64,000 nucleotides of DNA from NCBI GenBank assembly GCA_004796375.1, contig QZLA01000361.1, forward strand, positions 1 through 64,000, written 5' to 3'. The notes under the pieces are model-generated. The model searched no databases. It was not told where the DNA came from and was given only the letters and a program-made list of their open reading frames with translations. A program made the translations under genes and the position numbers. Numbering within the stretch: the stretch's first letter is position 1; each line of letters opens with the position of its first letter. Source of the stretch: Desulfobacteraceae bacterium. GTDB lineage: Bacteria; Desulfobacterota; Desulfobacteria; Desulfobacterales; Desulfobacteraceae. This document shows positions 45,501 to 54,120 of the stretch, one piece after another.

Positions 45501-46031
45501 ATGCAGAAACCAAAGACCAAAATCATGATCAGCGCCTGCCTGACCGGGCAAAAGGTCAGGTACAACGGTAGTGATCTCATGTTGAATGCACCGGCGTTCA
45601 CCCAGATCCTTGAACATTCAGAAGTGATTCCATACTGTCCTGAAGTGGCCGGGGGGCTGCCCACGCCGAGAATCCCGGCTGAGATTTTCCAAGGCAGGGG
45701 GGAAGATGTGCTTGCAGGCAGGGCAAGGGTTCTGGGGGCAGATGGCAGTGATGTGACCGAATATTTTATACGGGGTGCACAGCAGGCCCTCGCCATCTGT
45801 CTGGCCCGTGGAATCCGGGTGGCGCTTTTGACAGAATCAAGCCCCTCCTGCGGTTCCAGTAGGGTTTATAACGGCCGGTTTGAAGGGGTTAAGATTCCCG
45901 GCAGCGGGGTTACCGCATCCCTGCTCAGAAAGAACGGGGTGTACGTCTTCAGCCAGCACCAGCTTGAGGAGGTATTTCACGAGATCCGTGGCTACAACAC
46001 CAGTGATTCTAAAATGAAGCAGAACATATGA
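45501..46031 (+). CDS. DUF523 domain protein
   Basis: The 176-residue product is a typical DUF523 protein: ISACLTGQKVRYNGS at the N-terminus, PYCPEVAGGLPTPRIPAEI, LLTESSPSCGSSRVYNGRFEG (with conserved cysteines) and a final hydrophobic segment NGVYVFSQHQLEE. Family function is unknown; the conserved cysteines might bind a metal or act catalytically. It overlaps the next gene by four bases. Confidence 0.9.
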   Translation: MQKPKTKIMISACLTGQKVRYNGSDLMLNAPAFTQILEHSEVIPYCPEVAGGLPTPRIPAEIFQGRGEDVLAGRARVLGADGSDVTEYFIRGAQQALAICLARGIRVALLTESSPSCGSSRVYNGRFEGVKIPGSGVTASLLRKNGVYVFSQHQLEEVFHEIRGYNTSDSKMKQNI

Positions 46032-46711
46032 GCCGTCTCAACAACATATCAATCGCCTCCCGATCCAATCGTGTGTATGAGTGCACCCCGGAGCATACGG
46101 CGCTTGTGGTTATTGATCTGCAAAAAGAGTTCTTTGAGGCAGGAAGCGGTCAGTCCCTGGATGACATGCGGGCGATGGTCCCACGGGCACAAGCGTTGAT
46201 AGAACTCTCACGGCAGGCGGGATTCCGCATTATCCATACACGGGAATCCTATCAGCCGGATTTAAGTGATGTGAACGATTTCAGGCGGTCTCTGGGATAT
46301 GTCGGCAGAAAGGAGGCTTTAGGCCGATTCTGCATTCTTGGAGAACCGGGGCATGAGTTTATGGATGCGGTCAGACCCATGCCCGGGGAAACCATTATTG
46401 ACAAAGCAGGCTTTAGCGCATTTTATAATACAACTCTGGATCAGGGTCTTCGATCGGAAGGTATTGATCACCTCATCCTTTGCGGTGTGACCACCCAGTG
46501 CTGTGTGCATTCAACCCTGAGGGAAGCTGTTGACCGGGGGTACTGGTGTCTGACGGTGGCGGACTGCTGTGCCGCATGTGAACCCGGGCTGCATGATGCA
46601 GCCCTGTCACTCATTTCGGGTGAAGGACACCTGTTCGGATGGGTGGCTGACCTTAAAGGTGTTGAAGACGGGGTGTCGCAGTATCTCAAACTGAGGACGT
46701 TTCAGGGATAG
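46028..46711 (+). CDS. Isochorismatase-family cysteine hydrolase
   Basis: The 227-residue product has the family core: HTALVVIDLQKEFFE (catalytic Asp), a Lys in IIDKAGFSAFYNTTLD, and the nucleophile Cys in LCGVTTQCCVHSTLREA, followed by VADCCAA. These enzymes cleave amides or vinyl ethers; members include nicotinamidase and N-carbamoylsarcosine amidase, and the substrate cannot be assigned here. It overlaps DUF523 (ATGA), suggesting a shared transcript. Confidence 0.9.
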   Translation: MSRLNNISIASRSNRVYECTPEHTALVVIDLQKEFFEAGSGQSLDDMRAMVPRAQALIELSRQAGFRIIHTRESYQPDLSDVNDFRRSLGYVGRKEALGRFCILGEPGHEFMDAVRPMPGETIIDKAGFSAFYNTTLDQGLRSEGIDHLILCGVTTQCCVHSTLREAVDRGYWCLTVADCCAACEPGLHDAALSLISGEGHLFGWVADLKGVEDGVSQYLKLRTFQG

Positions 46712-46719
46712 GTCACGTG

Positions 46720-47055
46720 ATGACGCAAAATATCAGGGAGATGCACCTGGGTGATATTCACCGGATCATTGATTACTTTTTGAATGCAGACCCTGTCCTT
46801 CTGGGCCGGATGGGGGGGGATCCTGAAAAATTCCCCAAAAGGGAAAAATGGCGGCAGATACTGGCGCAGGACGTTGAGCGATCTGTTCCGGAAAAGAAGT
46901 TCTATTATGTGATCTGGGAGCTGGATGGCTGCCCGGTGGGCCATTCCAATATCAATAAGATTACTTTCGGTAAAGAGGCGTATATGCACCTTCACCTGTG
47001 GGACCCCATGGTGCGGAGCAACGGGTATGCCAGGGGGAATTCTTAAGGGGATCAC
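46720..47055 (+). pseudogene. GNAT acetyltransferase, frameshifted and truncated
   Basis: From ATG 46720 the frame encodes a GNAT-like N-terminal part (REMHLGDIHRIIDYFLNADP, FYYVIWELDGCPVGHSNINK, MHLHLWDPMVRSNGYARG), then ends early at 47046 after GNS. Shifting by one base in the run AGGGGGAATTC restores the expected continuation (ARG-ILKGIT) for a few codons before a TGA at 47056. The C-terminal acetyl-CoA fold (about 60 residues) is missing. I conclude it is a decaying gene. Confidence 0.7.
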
Positions 47056-47084
47056 TTGACACATATCGCTAATTATCGGATACA
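47056..47084 (+). promoter_or_regulatory. Possible promoter for the SPFH/zinc-ribbon pair
   Basis: TTGACA (47056-47061) is followed after 17 bases by GATACA (47079-47084), about 50 bases before the start of the SPFH gene. The minus-10 match is weak. It lies in the degraded end of the acetyltransferase gene. Confidence 0.33.
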
Positions 47085-47135
47085 TAAGAAGGTTCGCTTT
47101 TCAACAATACATAAATCATTCATGTCAGGAGAAAG

Positions 47136-48269
47136 ATGATGGGACAGGACAATCTGGTGTTTTTGGAGGTTCTGGAGTGGTTTGACAAAACCGGTCAGGA
47201 GATCGTGCAGAAGATACCGGAACACGGATCCGCCGAGATCAAGTTCGGTGCCCAGATGATCGTCAGGGAAAACCAGGCCGGGGTGTTCTTTTATAATGGA
47301 AAGGCCATCCATGTATTCGGGGCAGGGCGCCATACCCTGAAAACAGCCAATATTCCCATCCTCAATAAAATCCTGTCTATTCCATGGGGCATGACCAGTC
47401 CGTTACGGGCTGAAGCATATTTTATCAATATGAAGGTGTTTCCCGATCTGAAGTGGGGAACCCGAGACCCGGTGGCGTTCAAGGACAGTGAACTGGGATT
47501 GGTAAGGCTTCGGGCATTCGGCATGTTTAATATGCGGGTGGTTCAGCCCCTGTTGTTCATCAACTCCCTGATCGGCACCATGGGACATTTGTCCACGGCA
47601 GATATTGAGGAGTACCTGGGCCGGGTGATCGTATCCCGGTTGAATGATTATATGGGGGATCATCTGGATACCATATTGAACCTCCCGGGGAAATATGAGG
47701 CGTGGGCAGAGGGTCTTCAAAAGGACCTGGCCGATGAATTTGCAAGTTTCGGCCTGGCACTCACAGACCTGTTCATTAACTCCATCACGCCACCCCAGGA
47801 GGTGCAGAAAATGATGGATGACCGGTCTGCGCTCGGGTTGTTCGACGACATGAATAAGCTCATGCAGCTGAAAGCGGCGTCTGCCATGGAGAAAGCTGCG
47901 GAGAATCCCGGCAGTGCGGGGGATGCCACAGGACTGGGCGTGGGGTTTATGGTGCCTTCAATGATCGCACAGATGACCCAGAGCGCAGGTGTGGGGCAGC
48001 CCAAAAGTGAGGCACCGGACAAACAGCCCTGCCCGGACTGCCAACAGATGATTCCCCATGATTCGCGGTTCTGTCCCTTTTGCGGACATCAGGTGGTGGT
48101 GTTTGCACAATGTCATTCCTGCGGCAAGAACCTGTCCCCCAGTGCAAAATTCTGCCCCAAATGCGGGACCCGGGCCGAGGAGAAGAAAGCCGCCAAATTC
48201 TGTCAGAACTGCGGTACGGAAAACCTGACACAATCCAACTACTGCAATAATTGTGGTGAACGCCTATAA
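47136..48269 (+). CDS. SPFH-domain protein with C-terminal zinc ribbons (YdjI-like)
   Basis: The 377-residue product has an SPFH (band 7-like) domain of the bacterial YdjI / virion-core-protein-like type over residues 1-240: IKFGAQMIVRENQAGVFFYN, FGAGRHTLKTANIPI, LRAFGMFNMRVVQP, FGLALTDLFINSI. A Gly/Ala-rich linker leads to three zinc ribbons (CPDC...CPFCG, CHSCG...CPKCG, CQNCG...CNNCG). No membrane helix is evident. Such proteins are thought to coat or organise membranes; the ribbons may recruit partners. It starts at ATG 47136 or 47139 after AGGAG, and overlaps the next gene by 17 bases. Confidence 0.85.
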   Translation: MMGQDNLVFLEVLEWFDKTGQEIVQKIPEHGSAEIKFGAQMIVRENQAGVFFYNGKAIHVFGAGRHTLKTANIPILNKILSIPWGMTSPLRAEAYFINMKVFPDLKWGTRDPVAFKDSELGLVRLRAFGMFNMRVVQPLLFINSLIGTMGHLSTADIEEYLGRVIVSRLNDYMGDHLDTILNLPGKYEAWAEGLQKDLADEFASFGLALTDLFINSITPPQEVQKMMDDRSALGLFDDMNKLMQLKAASAMEKAAENPGSAGDATGLGVGFMVPSMIAQMTQSAGVGQPKSEAPDKQPCPDCQQMIPHDSRFCPFCGHQVVVFAQCHSCGKNLSPSAKFCPKCGTRAEEKKAAKFCQNCGTENLTQSNYCNNCGERL

Positions 48270-49464
48270 TTTCAAAATAGATCTGCAGTGCCCCCAGTGC
48301 GGGGCACCGGCTGAGCTGGATGAAACCGAGACCATCATCCAGTGCGGTTTCTGTCGCACCAGCAATATCATTCACACCCACCCGTTTCCCTGCTTTTTCA
48401 TTACACCGAAACAGGAGAAACTATCTCACCTGCCCGTGGTCTATATACCGTACTGGCGCTTCAAAGGATTGGAGTTCGCACTAGGACCCAAAAGACCCGC
48501 CTTCAGGGCCATCGACCAGTCCTACATCGCTGTGGACCGACCGGGACTGCCCCGGTCCCTGGGGTTCAGGTCCCAGACCCAGCGCCTCCAGTTTATACAG
48601 AAAGGGATCAAAGGAGGCTTTCTTCCGCCGTCCCTGTCCAGGCGGGATATCCTGAATCAGATTGCCGGTGGCAATAAAGGAAAGGTACATATCGGTGAGA
48701 TCCTGAGTTTGATTTTCATGCCGTTTCTTCATGATGACCACAGGGTCTATGACGGGCTCACCGGGAAGGCAACCGGTATGAATTCAGCGGACCTGGGCAT
48801 TGAGAAGAAAGCACCGTCTTACCGTTTGAGCTTTACTCCGAGTCAATGCCCTTCATGTGGATGGGATCTTGCAGGAGAAACCGACTCCCTGGTCCTGCAC
48901 TGTAAAAATTGCACGAGTTTCTGGCTGATCCATGAAAAGAAACTCAACCGGGTAAATACCGAATTTTTCGGATTGACACCCAAAACAGATATCTTCATGC
49001 CGTTCTGGCGGTTTGATTTGGAATTTGACCATCTGAACCTGTCAACCATGGCCGACCTGATACGGGTGGCCAATATTCCCCGGGTTGTTCAGGAAGAACA
49101 TCAGACCCGGAAGCTTTACTTTTACACCCCTGCATTCAAACTGAATCCAAAACTGTTTTTACGTATTGCCAAACAGATCACCGTGGCCCAGATCGACGCA
49201 AAGGAGGCACCCCGGCTAACGGATGCCCTGTTCCACCCCGCAGACCTGCCCATAGACGAAGGGTTTCAGGCGATGCTGCCGGTACTGATGGAAATATGCG
49301 CCAATAAAAAGGAGGCGTGGGACATGTTGAACCGGGAGAAGATCCGCATCCGTTCCTTTGGTCTGGTGTATCTTGGGTTTTATACTCAGGGCAGCGAATA
49401 TATCCAGGATGAACTGGGGTTCAGTGTGTTGGTGAATTCGCTCAAATTCGGACGGAAATTATAG
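48253..49464 (+). CDS. Zinc-ribbon protein, partner of the SPFH gene
   Basis: From GTG 48253 the 403-residue product begins with a zinc ribbon (CPQCGAPAEL...IQCGFC, residues about 12-34) and has a second near residue 197 (CPSCGWDLAGETDSLVLHCKNC). Between and after them are repeated segments of the type VVYIPYWRFKGLEFA and DIFMPFWRFDLEFD, suggesting an internally duplicated unit of ribbon plus beta-rich domain. No membrane segments. I do not recognise the family; overlap with the SPFH gene indicates joint function, perhaps as its adaptor. Confidence 0.65.
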   Translation: MVNAYNFKIDLQCPQCGAPAELDETETIIQCGFCRTSNIIHTHPFPCFFITPKQEKLSHLPVVYIPYWRFKGLEFALGPKRPAFRAIDQSYIAVDRPGLPRSLGFRSQTQRLQFIQKGIKGGFLPPSLSRRDILNQIAGGNKGKVHIGEILSLIFMPFLHDDHRVYDGLTGKATGMNSADLGIEKKAPSYRLSFTPSQCPSCGWDLAGETDSLVLHCKNCTSFWLIHEKKLNRVNTEFFGLTPKTDIFMPFWRFDLEFDHLNLSTMADLIRVANIPRVVQEEHQTRKLYFYTPAFKLNPKLFLRIAKQITVAQIDAKEAPRLTDALFHPADLPIDEGFQAMLPVLMEICANKKEAWDMLNREKIRIRSFGLVYLGFYTQGSEYIQDELGFSVLVNSLKFGRKL

Positions 49465-49468
49465 AAAG

Positions 49469-50323
49469 TCAGGACTGTATCTTCACGATCATGTCGTAGA
49501 TCTGTTTCTTTGAGATACCATAGGTATCGGAAAGACTGCGTGCCAGTTCAGAGGTCTTCCAGGGTTTTTCCTCCAGTTTTGAACGAATCAGCTGCGCCAT
49601 GTCCATATCCTCAATGGAGGGTTTAGATTCGTTGAAACCTGCCACAAAGAGGGCGCATTCCCCTTTGACAACGGGACGTTGTTCAAGGTTGGCCAGGATC
49701 TGGCTGACAGGTCCCCTGATATACTCTTCATGGCGCTTGGTGATCTCCCGGGCAAGACATGCCATGCGATCCCCCAGGGTCTCAATGATCTCTTCGCACA
49801 ACGAGACGATCCGTTTGGGGGACTCATACAGAATCAGGGTGGCCTGCTCCCGGCGGCGGTCTGTGAGGACCTCTTTTCGCCTGTTTTTCTTCTTGGGCAG
49901 GAAACCGAGGAATAAAAAGGCGTCGGTGGGCAGCCCGGACACGCTCAATCCGGCAATGGCCGCACTGCATCCGGGGATGGGGATCACGGAAAATCCCTTT
50001 TGTGAGACCTGTTTGACCAACTGGTAACCGGGATCTGAGATGCAGGGCGTACCGGCGTCTGATACCAGTGCCGCATCGAGTCCCTGTTCCAGGTGCTGGA
50101 TGATCCTCGGGATCTGCCTGAGTTCATTGTGCTCATGGCAGGAAATCAGCTGGGTTTTTATCTCATAGTGTGACAGCAGTTTGAGGGTATGGCGGGTATC
50201 TTCTGCAGCGATCAGGGGGACCTGCTTCAGGGTCTCAACCGCCCGGAAGGTGATATCTTTGAGGTTGCCCACAGGTGTTGCCACAATATAGAGCGTACCG
50301 GGAACTGTGGTCGGGGTTGTCAT
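49469..50323 (-). CDS. rsmI: 16S rRNA (cytidine1402-2'-O)-methyltransferase
   Basis: RsmI methylates the ribose of C1402 in 16S rRNA. The 284-residue product has the tetrapyrrole-methylase-like fold motifs: LYIVATPVGNLKDITFRA, AAEDTRHTLKLLSHY, ALVSDAGTPCISDPGYQLV and FYESPKR-type LILYESPKRIVS. C-terminal region normal. It ends four bases from the convergent zinc-ribbon gene and is the last gene of the ffh-to-rsmI operon. Confidence 0.96.
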   Translation of the reverse strand: MTTPTTVPGTLYIVATPVGNLKDITFRAVETLKQVPLIAAEDTRHTLKLLSHYEIKTQLISCHEHNELRQIPRIIQHLEQGLDAALVSDAGTPCISDPGYQLVKQVSQKGFSVIPIPGCSAAIAGLSVSGLPTDAFLFLGFLPKKKNRRKEVLTDRRREQATLILYESPKRIVSLCEEIIETLGDRMACLAREITKRHEEYIRGPVSQILANLEQRPVVKGECALFVAGFNESKPSIEDMDMAQLIRSKLEEKPWKTSELARSLSDTYGISKKQIYDMIVKIQS

Positions 50324-50324
50324 A

Positions 50325-50705
50325 TCAGGCGGCTCCGAATGCGTGTCTGATGTGATTGATCTGCAAAGCGGGTGCAGGCTTGCACTTACCGTCCATGATC
50401 ACTTCGATCACATCAAAGCGGGACCTGGTATTGAAAAGCCCTTTGTTTTTCAGATAAGCCTGGGCGCCTTTGGTAATTTTTAACTGCTTTGCCGGGTTAA
50501 CAGCGTTTCGCGGAAGGGCTTTTGACACATTGGTCCGGGTTTTAACCTCAATAAAACACAAGGTGTCCGCATCCTGTGCAATGATGTCGATTTCGGCAAA
50601 AGGGGTTCTAAAGTTACGTTCAATGATGCGGATGCCATGGTCCTCCAGAAAACGGCAGGCCAGGTCTTCTCCGATCCGCCCGGTGGACAGGTGGTCATGG
50701 TTCAT
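50325..50705 (-). CDS. YraN family (UPF0102) endonuclease-fold protein
   Basis: From ATG 50705 the product is 126 residues with the UPF0102 signature: GRIGEDLACRFLEDHG, ERNFRTPFAEIDIIAQD, CFIEVKTRTNVSKA. The E-x-D...E-x-K pattern is that of restriction-like nuclease folds; activity in the family is not proven. Longer frames upstream lie within rnhB and are rejected. YraN genes are commonly next to rnhB and rplS as here. Confidence 0.92.
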   Translation of the reverse strand: MNHDHLSTGRIGEDLACRFLEDHGIRIIERNFRTPFAEIDIIAQDADTLCFIEVKTRTNVSKALPRNAVNPAKQLKITKGAQAYLKNKGLFNTRSRFDVIEVIMDGKCKPAPALQINHIRHAFGAA

Positions 50706-50706
50706 T

Positions 50707-51303
50707 TCAGACCACCTCCTTAATGCCTTTGAATGTCTGCCTGTGGGCGGGACAGGGACCGAATTCCAGTATCGCGGCTTTGTGGGCCTTGGTGGGATAT
50801 CCCTTATGACCGATGAAGTTGTATTCCGGGTAGGTCTCATGGAGTTTTGCCATGATCCGGTCCCGGGTCACCTTGGCGACGATGGACGCCGCAGCAATGG
50901 AGATGCTTTTGGAATCCCCTTTGATAACGGCTTGTTGGTCGAGATCCGAATCGATGGTGAATTTGCCGTCGATCAAAAGGAAATCCGGGCATGGGGACAG
51001 GCGTTCAGCTGCCCGTTTCATGGAGAGCAGGGCCGCCTGGAGAATATTGTACCGGTCAATTTCTCTGGGGGAACAGATGCCGGTACCAACCGCCAGTGCG
51101 CTTTGGAGAACCACATCATACACCTGATCCCGTTTTTTGGGGGTCAGTTTCTTGCTGTCATTGATATCCGGGTGTGTAAACCGTTCCGGCAGGATAACGG
51201 CGGCAGACACAACCGGGCCGGCAAGGGGACCCCTGCCGGCCTCATCAACACCTGCAATATATTTAAATCCTTTCTGGTATGCCTCGGTTTCAAACTGATG
51301 CAT
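50707..51303 (-). CDS. rnhB: Ribonuclease HII
   Basis: RNase HII cleaves the RNA strand at ribonucleotide-DNA junctions. The 198-residue product has the catalytic AGVDEAGRGPLAGPVV (Asp and Glu), INDSKKLTPKKR, LIDGKFTIDSDLDQQ and SIAAASIVAKVTRD with the remaining acidic residues. ATG 51303. Fourteen bases after rplS in the same operon. Confidence 0.96.
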   Translation of the reverse strand: MHQFETEAYQKGFKYIAGVDEAGRGPLAGPVVSAAVILPERFTHPDINDSKKLTPKKRDQVYDVVLQSALAVGTGICSPREIDRYNILQAALLSMKRAAERLSPCPDFLLIDGKFTIDSDLDQQAVIKGDSKSISIAAASIVAKVTRDRIMAKLHETYPEYNFIGHKGYPTKAHKAAILEFGPCPAHRQTFKGIKEVV

Positions 51304-51317
51304 AAAGGATTAAAGGC

Positions 51318-51668
51318 TTAAACGAAACGTTTTTCCTTGATACGGGCAGCTTTACCGCGAAGATTTCTCAGATAGTAGAGTTTGGAGCGGCGTACACGGC
51401 CTCGGGTGACCACTTCGACTTTATCAATACTGGGTGAGAACAGCGGAAAAATTCTTTCCACGCCAATGCCGCCGGAAATTTTTCTGACGGTAAATCTGGC
51501 ACTGGCAAACCCCTTGGTTTTCTTGATCACGACACCCTGGAAAACCTGGATACGCTCTTTTTCACCTTCTCTGATTTTAACATGGACTTTGACGGTATCC
51601 CCTGAATTGAAGTCGGGAATATCCATGCGCATTTGCTCTCTTTCGATCTGTTGAATTAAACTTGCCAT
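51318..51668 (-). CDS. rplS: 50S ribosomal protein L19
   Basis: The 116-residue product has the L19 pattern [60 protein letters not shown] and [19 protein letters not shown]. Strong AGGAGG upstream of ATG 51668. It comes after trmD and the SPOUT-like gene, the usual bacterial arrangement (rpsP-rimM-trmD-rplS). Confidence 0.97.
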   Translation of the reverse strand: MASLIQQIEREQMRMDIPDFNSGDTVKVHVKIREGEKERIQVFQGVVIKKTKGFASARFTVRKISGGIGVERIFPLFSPSIDKVEVVTRGRVRRSKLYYLRNLRGKAARIKEKRFV

Positions 51669-51721
51669 TTCATCCTCCTAAAATACATCCCTTTCTGGGT
51701 GGGATGCGTGTCAACGTACAG

Positions 51722-52282
51722 CTAACTGTTACACATTCGGTCTAAATATATTGATGCTGCAGAGCGAACTGAAAGATGATTGTAAGTCCTGGGTCCCTGT
51801 ATCGGCTCCAGAATGAAATCACACGCTTCAATAAAGTCATCTGCAAGCCCCCAAGCCGTGCCAAAGGCGATGACATGGGCGGCATCGTTTTTCATTTCAG
51901 TTTTCAACCGGTCGGTTGATATCGCCTTGCGGTGCATTTTTGCACTGGTGGCAATACTTTTTACGCCGGTGTTATGTTCCTTTTCAATACGTTCAAGCAC
52001 CTCATCAAAAGAGGCGGTGACGTCTATTTTCTCAAGTGCAGCCTTCCGGTATGGGTTAACCTGTCCGCCCACGCCGTCTGTCCAGTGCTCAATAATCTTT
52101 CGGGCCAGGGTCTGCTGGTCCTCATAAGGGGTGACCACATAAAATCCTGTGGCACCAAATGTCATGGCTGCCCGGGCAATGTCATGAAGATCAATGGTGG
52201 TCAGTGCCGATCCAATGGTTTCATTTTCCCGGTTGGTCACCGGGTAATGAATCAAAGCAAGATATACGTTATTGCTCAGCAA
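51722..52282 (-). CDS. SPOUT-type RNA methyltransferase (PF09936-like)
   Basis: The 186-residue product matches the small SPOUT family sometimes found between trmD and rplS: NVYLALIHYPVTNRENETIG, LTTIDLHDIARAAMTFGATG, HVIAFGTAWGLADDFIEACD and a C-terminal knot-like IQGPRTYNHLSVRSAASIYL. The knot region binds S-adenosylmethionine in SPOUT enzymes. The target RNA is not known. It overlaps trmD by 14 bases. Confidence 0.87.
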   Translation of the reverse strand: MLSNNVYLALIHYPVTNRENETIGSALTTIDLHDIARAAMTFGATGFYVVTPYEDQQTLARKIIEHWTDGVGGQVNPYRKAALEKIDVTASFDEVLERIEKEHNTGVKSIATSAKMHRKAISTDRLKTEMKNDAAHVIAFGTAWGLADDFIEACDFILEPIQGPRTYNHLSVRSAASIYLDRMCNS

Positions 52283-53021
52283 GTCTTGATAGCTCCGTGC
52301 ACCACTGCTTCAGCATCTGTTTTTCAACTGCGGTCGGTTTCATTTTTTCAAACAGGTCCGGCCGTTTGATAAATGTCCGCTTCAATGCTGAATCTTCCCG
52401 CCATTGACGGATTTTTTCATGATTCCCTGAAAGCAGTATCTCAGGGACATGCTGCCCTTTAAATGTTTCAGGCCTGGTATACTGTGCATGTTCCAGGCGC
52501 TCATCAATGAATGAATCAGCCTGTGCTGATTCCTCTTTTCCCAAAACTCCGGGGATCAGTCTTGCCACGGCATCGATGATCACCATGGCAGCCAGTTCTC
52601 CACCGGTCATCACATAGTCACCGATGGAGATCTCCTCATCCACCCAGAGGTTGTAGATCCGTTCATCTATGCCCTCATATCGGCCGCAGATAAAAACAAG
52701 TCCCTGCTCACGGGATGACAACTCGATGGCTTTTTGCTGATCAAAGGGCTGGCCCTGGGGGCTCATCAGGATGATCCGGGATTCGGGACACTGCTTTTTG
52801 GCTGCCTGCAGCGCCTCATCCAGGGGTTCGGGTTTCATCACCATGCCGCAGCCGCCGCCATAAGGCTTATCATCAACCGTGTGGTGGCGGTCATGGGTGA
52901 AGTCCCTGATATTGATGCCCGTACCCTGTATCAGTCCTTTATCCAAGGCCCGCTTGATCATACCGTGCGCAAAAAAGGTGTCGAACAGTTCCGGGAAGAG
53001 GGTCAGTACGCAAAAATTCAT
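52269..53021 (-). CDS. trmD: tRNA (guanine37-N1)-methyltransferase
   Basis: TrmD methylates G37 next to the anticodon, preventing frameshifting. The 250-residue product shows NFCVLTLFPELFDTF, DKPYGGGCGMVMKPEPL, VFICGRYEGIDERI, the knot segment SIGDYVMTGGELAAM and VPEILLSGNHEKIRQWR. It overlaps rimM by one base (start codon at 53021). Normal length. Confidence 0.97.
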   Translation of the reverse strand: MNFCVLTLFPELFDTFFAHGMIKRALDKGLIQGTGINIRDFTHDRHHTVDDKPYGGGCGMVMKPEPLDEALQAAKKQCPESRIILMSPQGQPFDQQKAIELSSREQGLVFICGRYEGIDERIYNLWVDEEISIGDYVMTGGELAAMVIIDAVARLIPGVLGKEESAQADSFIDERLEHAQYTRPETFKGQHVPEILLSGNHEKIRQWREDSALKRTFIKRPDLFEKMKPTAVEKQMLKQWCTELSRLAEQ

Positions 53022-53560
53022 CAGAGTCCCTCGGGCAGGTCGATTTCCATTTGATTATTGGGTATGTCCACGGAAAGGATAACGGCAGGGATCACAGGTA
53101 CCAGGGTCTCAACATCTCCCCTTTTGACGACAAGTACATCATTGGCACCTGTGGGGAAGATATGGTCAATGATACCAAGGGACCCCCTGGTTCTGTCGAT
53201 CACTTCAAGTCCCAGCAGGTCCTGCCAGTAGAACGTATCTTCCTCAAGTTCCGGCAGATCATCTTTTTTTATAAATATCTCTTTCTTGATCAGCGCTTCG
53301 GCTTTATTTCGGTTGTCAACTCCTTCCAGCACCAGCAAGATGCCTTTCTTATAGGGCGATGCTTTTTGTATGTGATACCACTGTTCAGACTCATCTGTAT
53401 TCCAGGTTTGATCCCTTTGTTCCGGAGGGGATTCCAGAGCAACCCGGCTCCCCTTCTGAAAGGGCTCAAGAGAATCTGAAAAGGAGATCACTTTGAGATT
53501 ACCGCCAAGCCCATGAACCCCGGTTACCTTACCAATGGCAATCAGAGAACTTTTTTCCAT
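53021..53560 (-). CDS. rimM: Ribosome maturation factor RimM
   Basis: RimM binds S19 and helps 30S assembly. The 179-residue product begins with IAIGKVTGVHGLGGNLKV, has LEGVDNRNKAEALIKKEIFI, the PRC-barrel FYWQDLLGLEVIDRTRGSLG and ends DIPNNQMEIDLPEGL. Only four bases separate it from the KH protein gene upstream. Confidence 0.95.
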   Translation of the reverse strand: MEKSSLIAIGKVTGVHGLGGNLKVISFSDSLEPFQKGSRVALESPPEQRDQTWNTDESEQWYHIQKASPYKKGILLVLEGVDNRNKAEALIKKEIFIKKDDLPELEEDTFYWQDLLGLEVIDRTRGSLGIIDHIFPTGANDVLVVKRGDVETLVPVIPAVILSVDIPNNQMEIDLPEGL

Positions 53561-53564
53561 GAAC

Positions 53565-53795
53565 CTATTCTATGATTTCAAGAACCGTCCGTTTTTTAAG
53601 CTTGGTGGATGCTGCGCTTAAAATGGTTCTCATGGCACGGGCTGACCGTCCCTGCTTTCCGATTACTTTCCCCAGATCCTCTTTAGCCACTTTCAGTTCC
53701 AGAACCGACGTCTGGTCCCCTTGAATTTCATTCACGGTTACTTGATCAGGATTGTCGACAAGTGCTTTGGCAATATACTCGATCAGCTCTTTCAT
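53565..53795 (-). CDS. khpA: KH-domain RNA-binding protein KhpA
   Basis: From ATG 53795 (GGAG upstream) the 76-residue protein is a single KH domain with [20 protein letters not shown], the GxxG loop being GKQG. KhpA forms RNA-binding complexes with KhpB in several bacteria. The longer frame upstream extends into rpsP and is rejected. Place between rpsP and rimM is standard. Confidence 0.94.
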   Translation of the reverse strand: MKELIEYIAKALVDNPDQVTVNEIQGDQTSVLELKVAKEDLGKVIGKQGRSARAMRTILSAASTKLKKRTVLEIIE

Positions 53796-53852
53796 AACTA
53801 CTCTCCTTAAATAATGTGGTATTGAGAATACTGGGCGACTGAGCACTCCTTG

Positions 53853-54107
53853 TTATGCAGGGCTGGGCTGGCTGCCCTGTTTTTTCAGGATGCTTTGGAC
53901 CGTTGTCGTGGGTTTAGCCCCCTGGCTTAACCAATAGTTTACTCTGTCTTCCTTAAGGGAAATAGCAGCCGGATCAACCATGGGATCATAGGTCCCGAGG
54001 TTTTCGAGAAAACGTCCGTCTCTGGGCGCTTCTGCATCAGCGGCTACTATTCGGTAAAAAGGCTTTTTCTTGGTGCCTTTTCGGGTTAACCTGATTTTTA
54101 CTGCCAT
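53853..54107 (-). CDS. rpsP: 30S ribosomal protein S16
   Basis: The 84-residue product begins [20 protein letters not shown] and contains [20 protein letters not shown], both typical of S16. GGAGA site just before ATG 54107. It is 13 bases after ffh. Confidence 0.97.
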   Translation of the reverse strand: MAVKIRLTRKGTKKKPFYRIVAADAEAPRDGRFLENLGTYDPMVDPAAISLKEDRVNYWLSQGAKPTTTVQSILKKQGSQPSPA

Positions 54108-54120
54108 ATTAATTGTCTCC

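Noticed and set aside
47035-47058. Programmed frameshift in the acetyltransferase gene
   Set aside because: The shifted frame ends within about eight codons and the C-terminal fold is absent, so decay is more likely than recoding.
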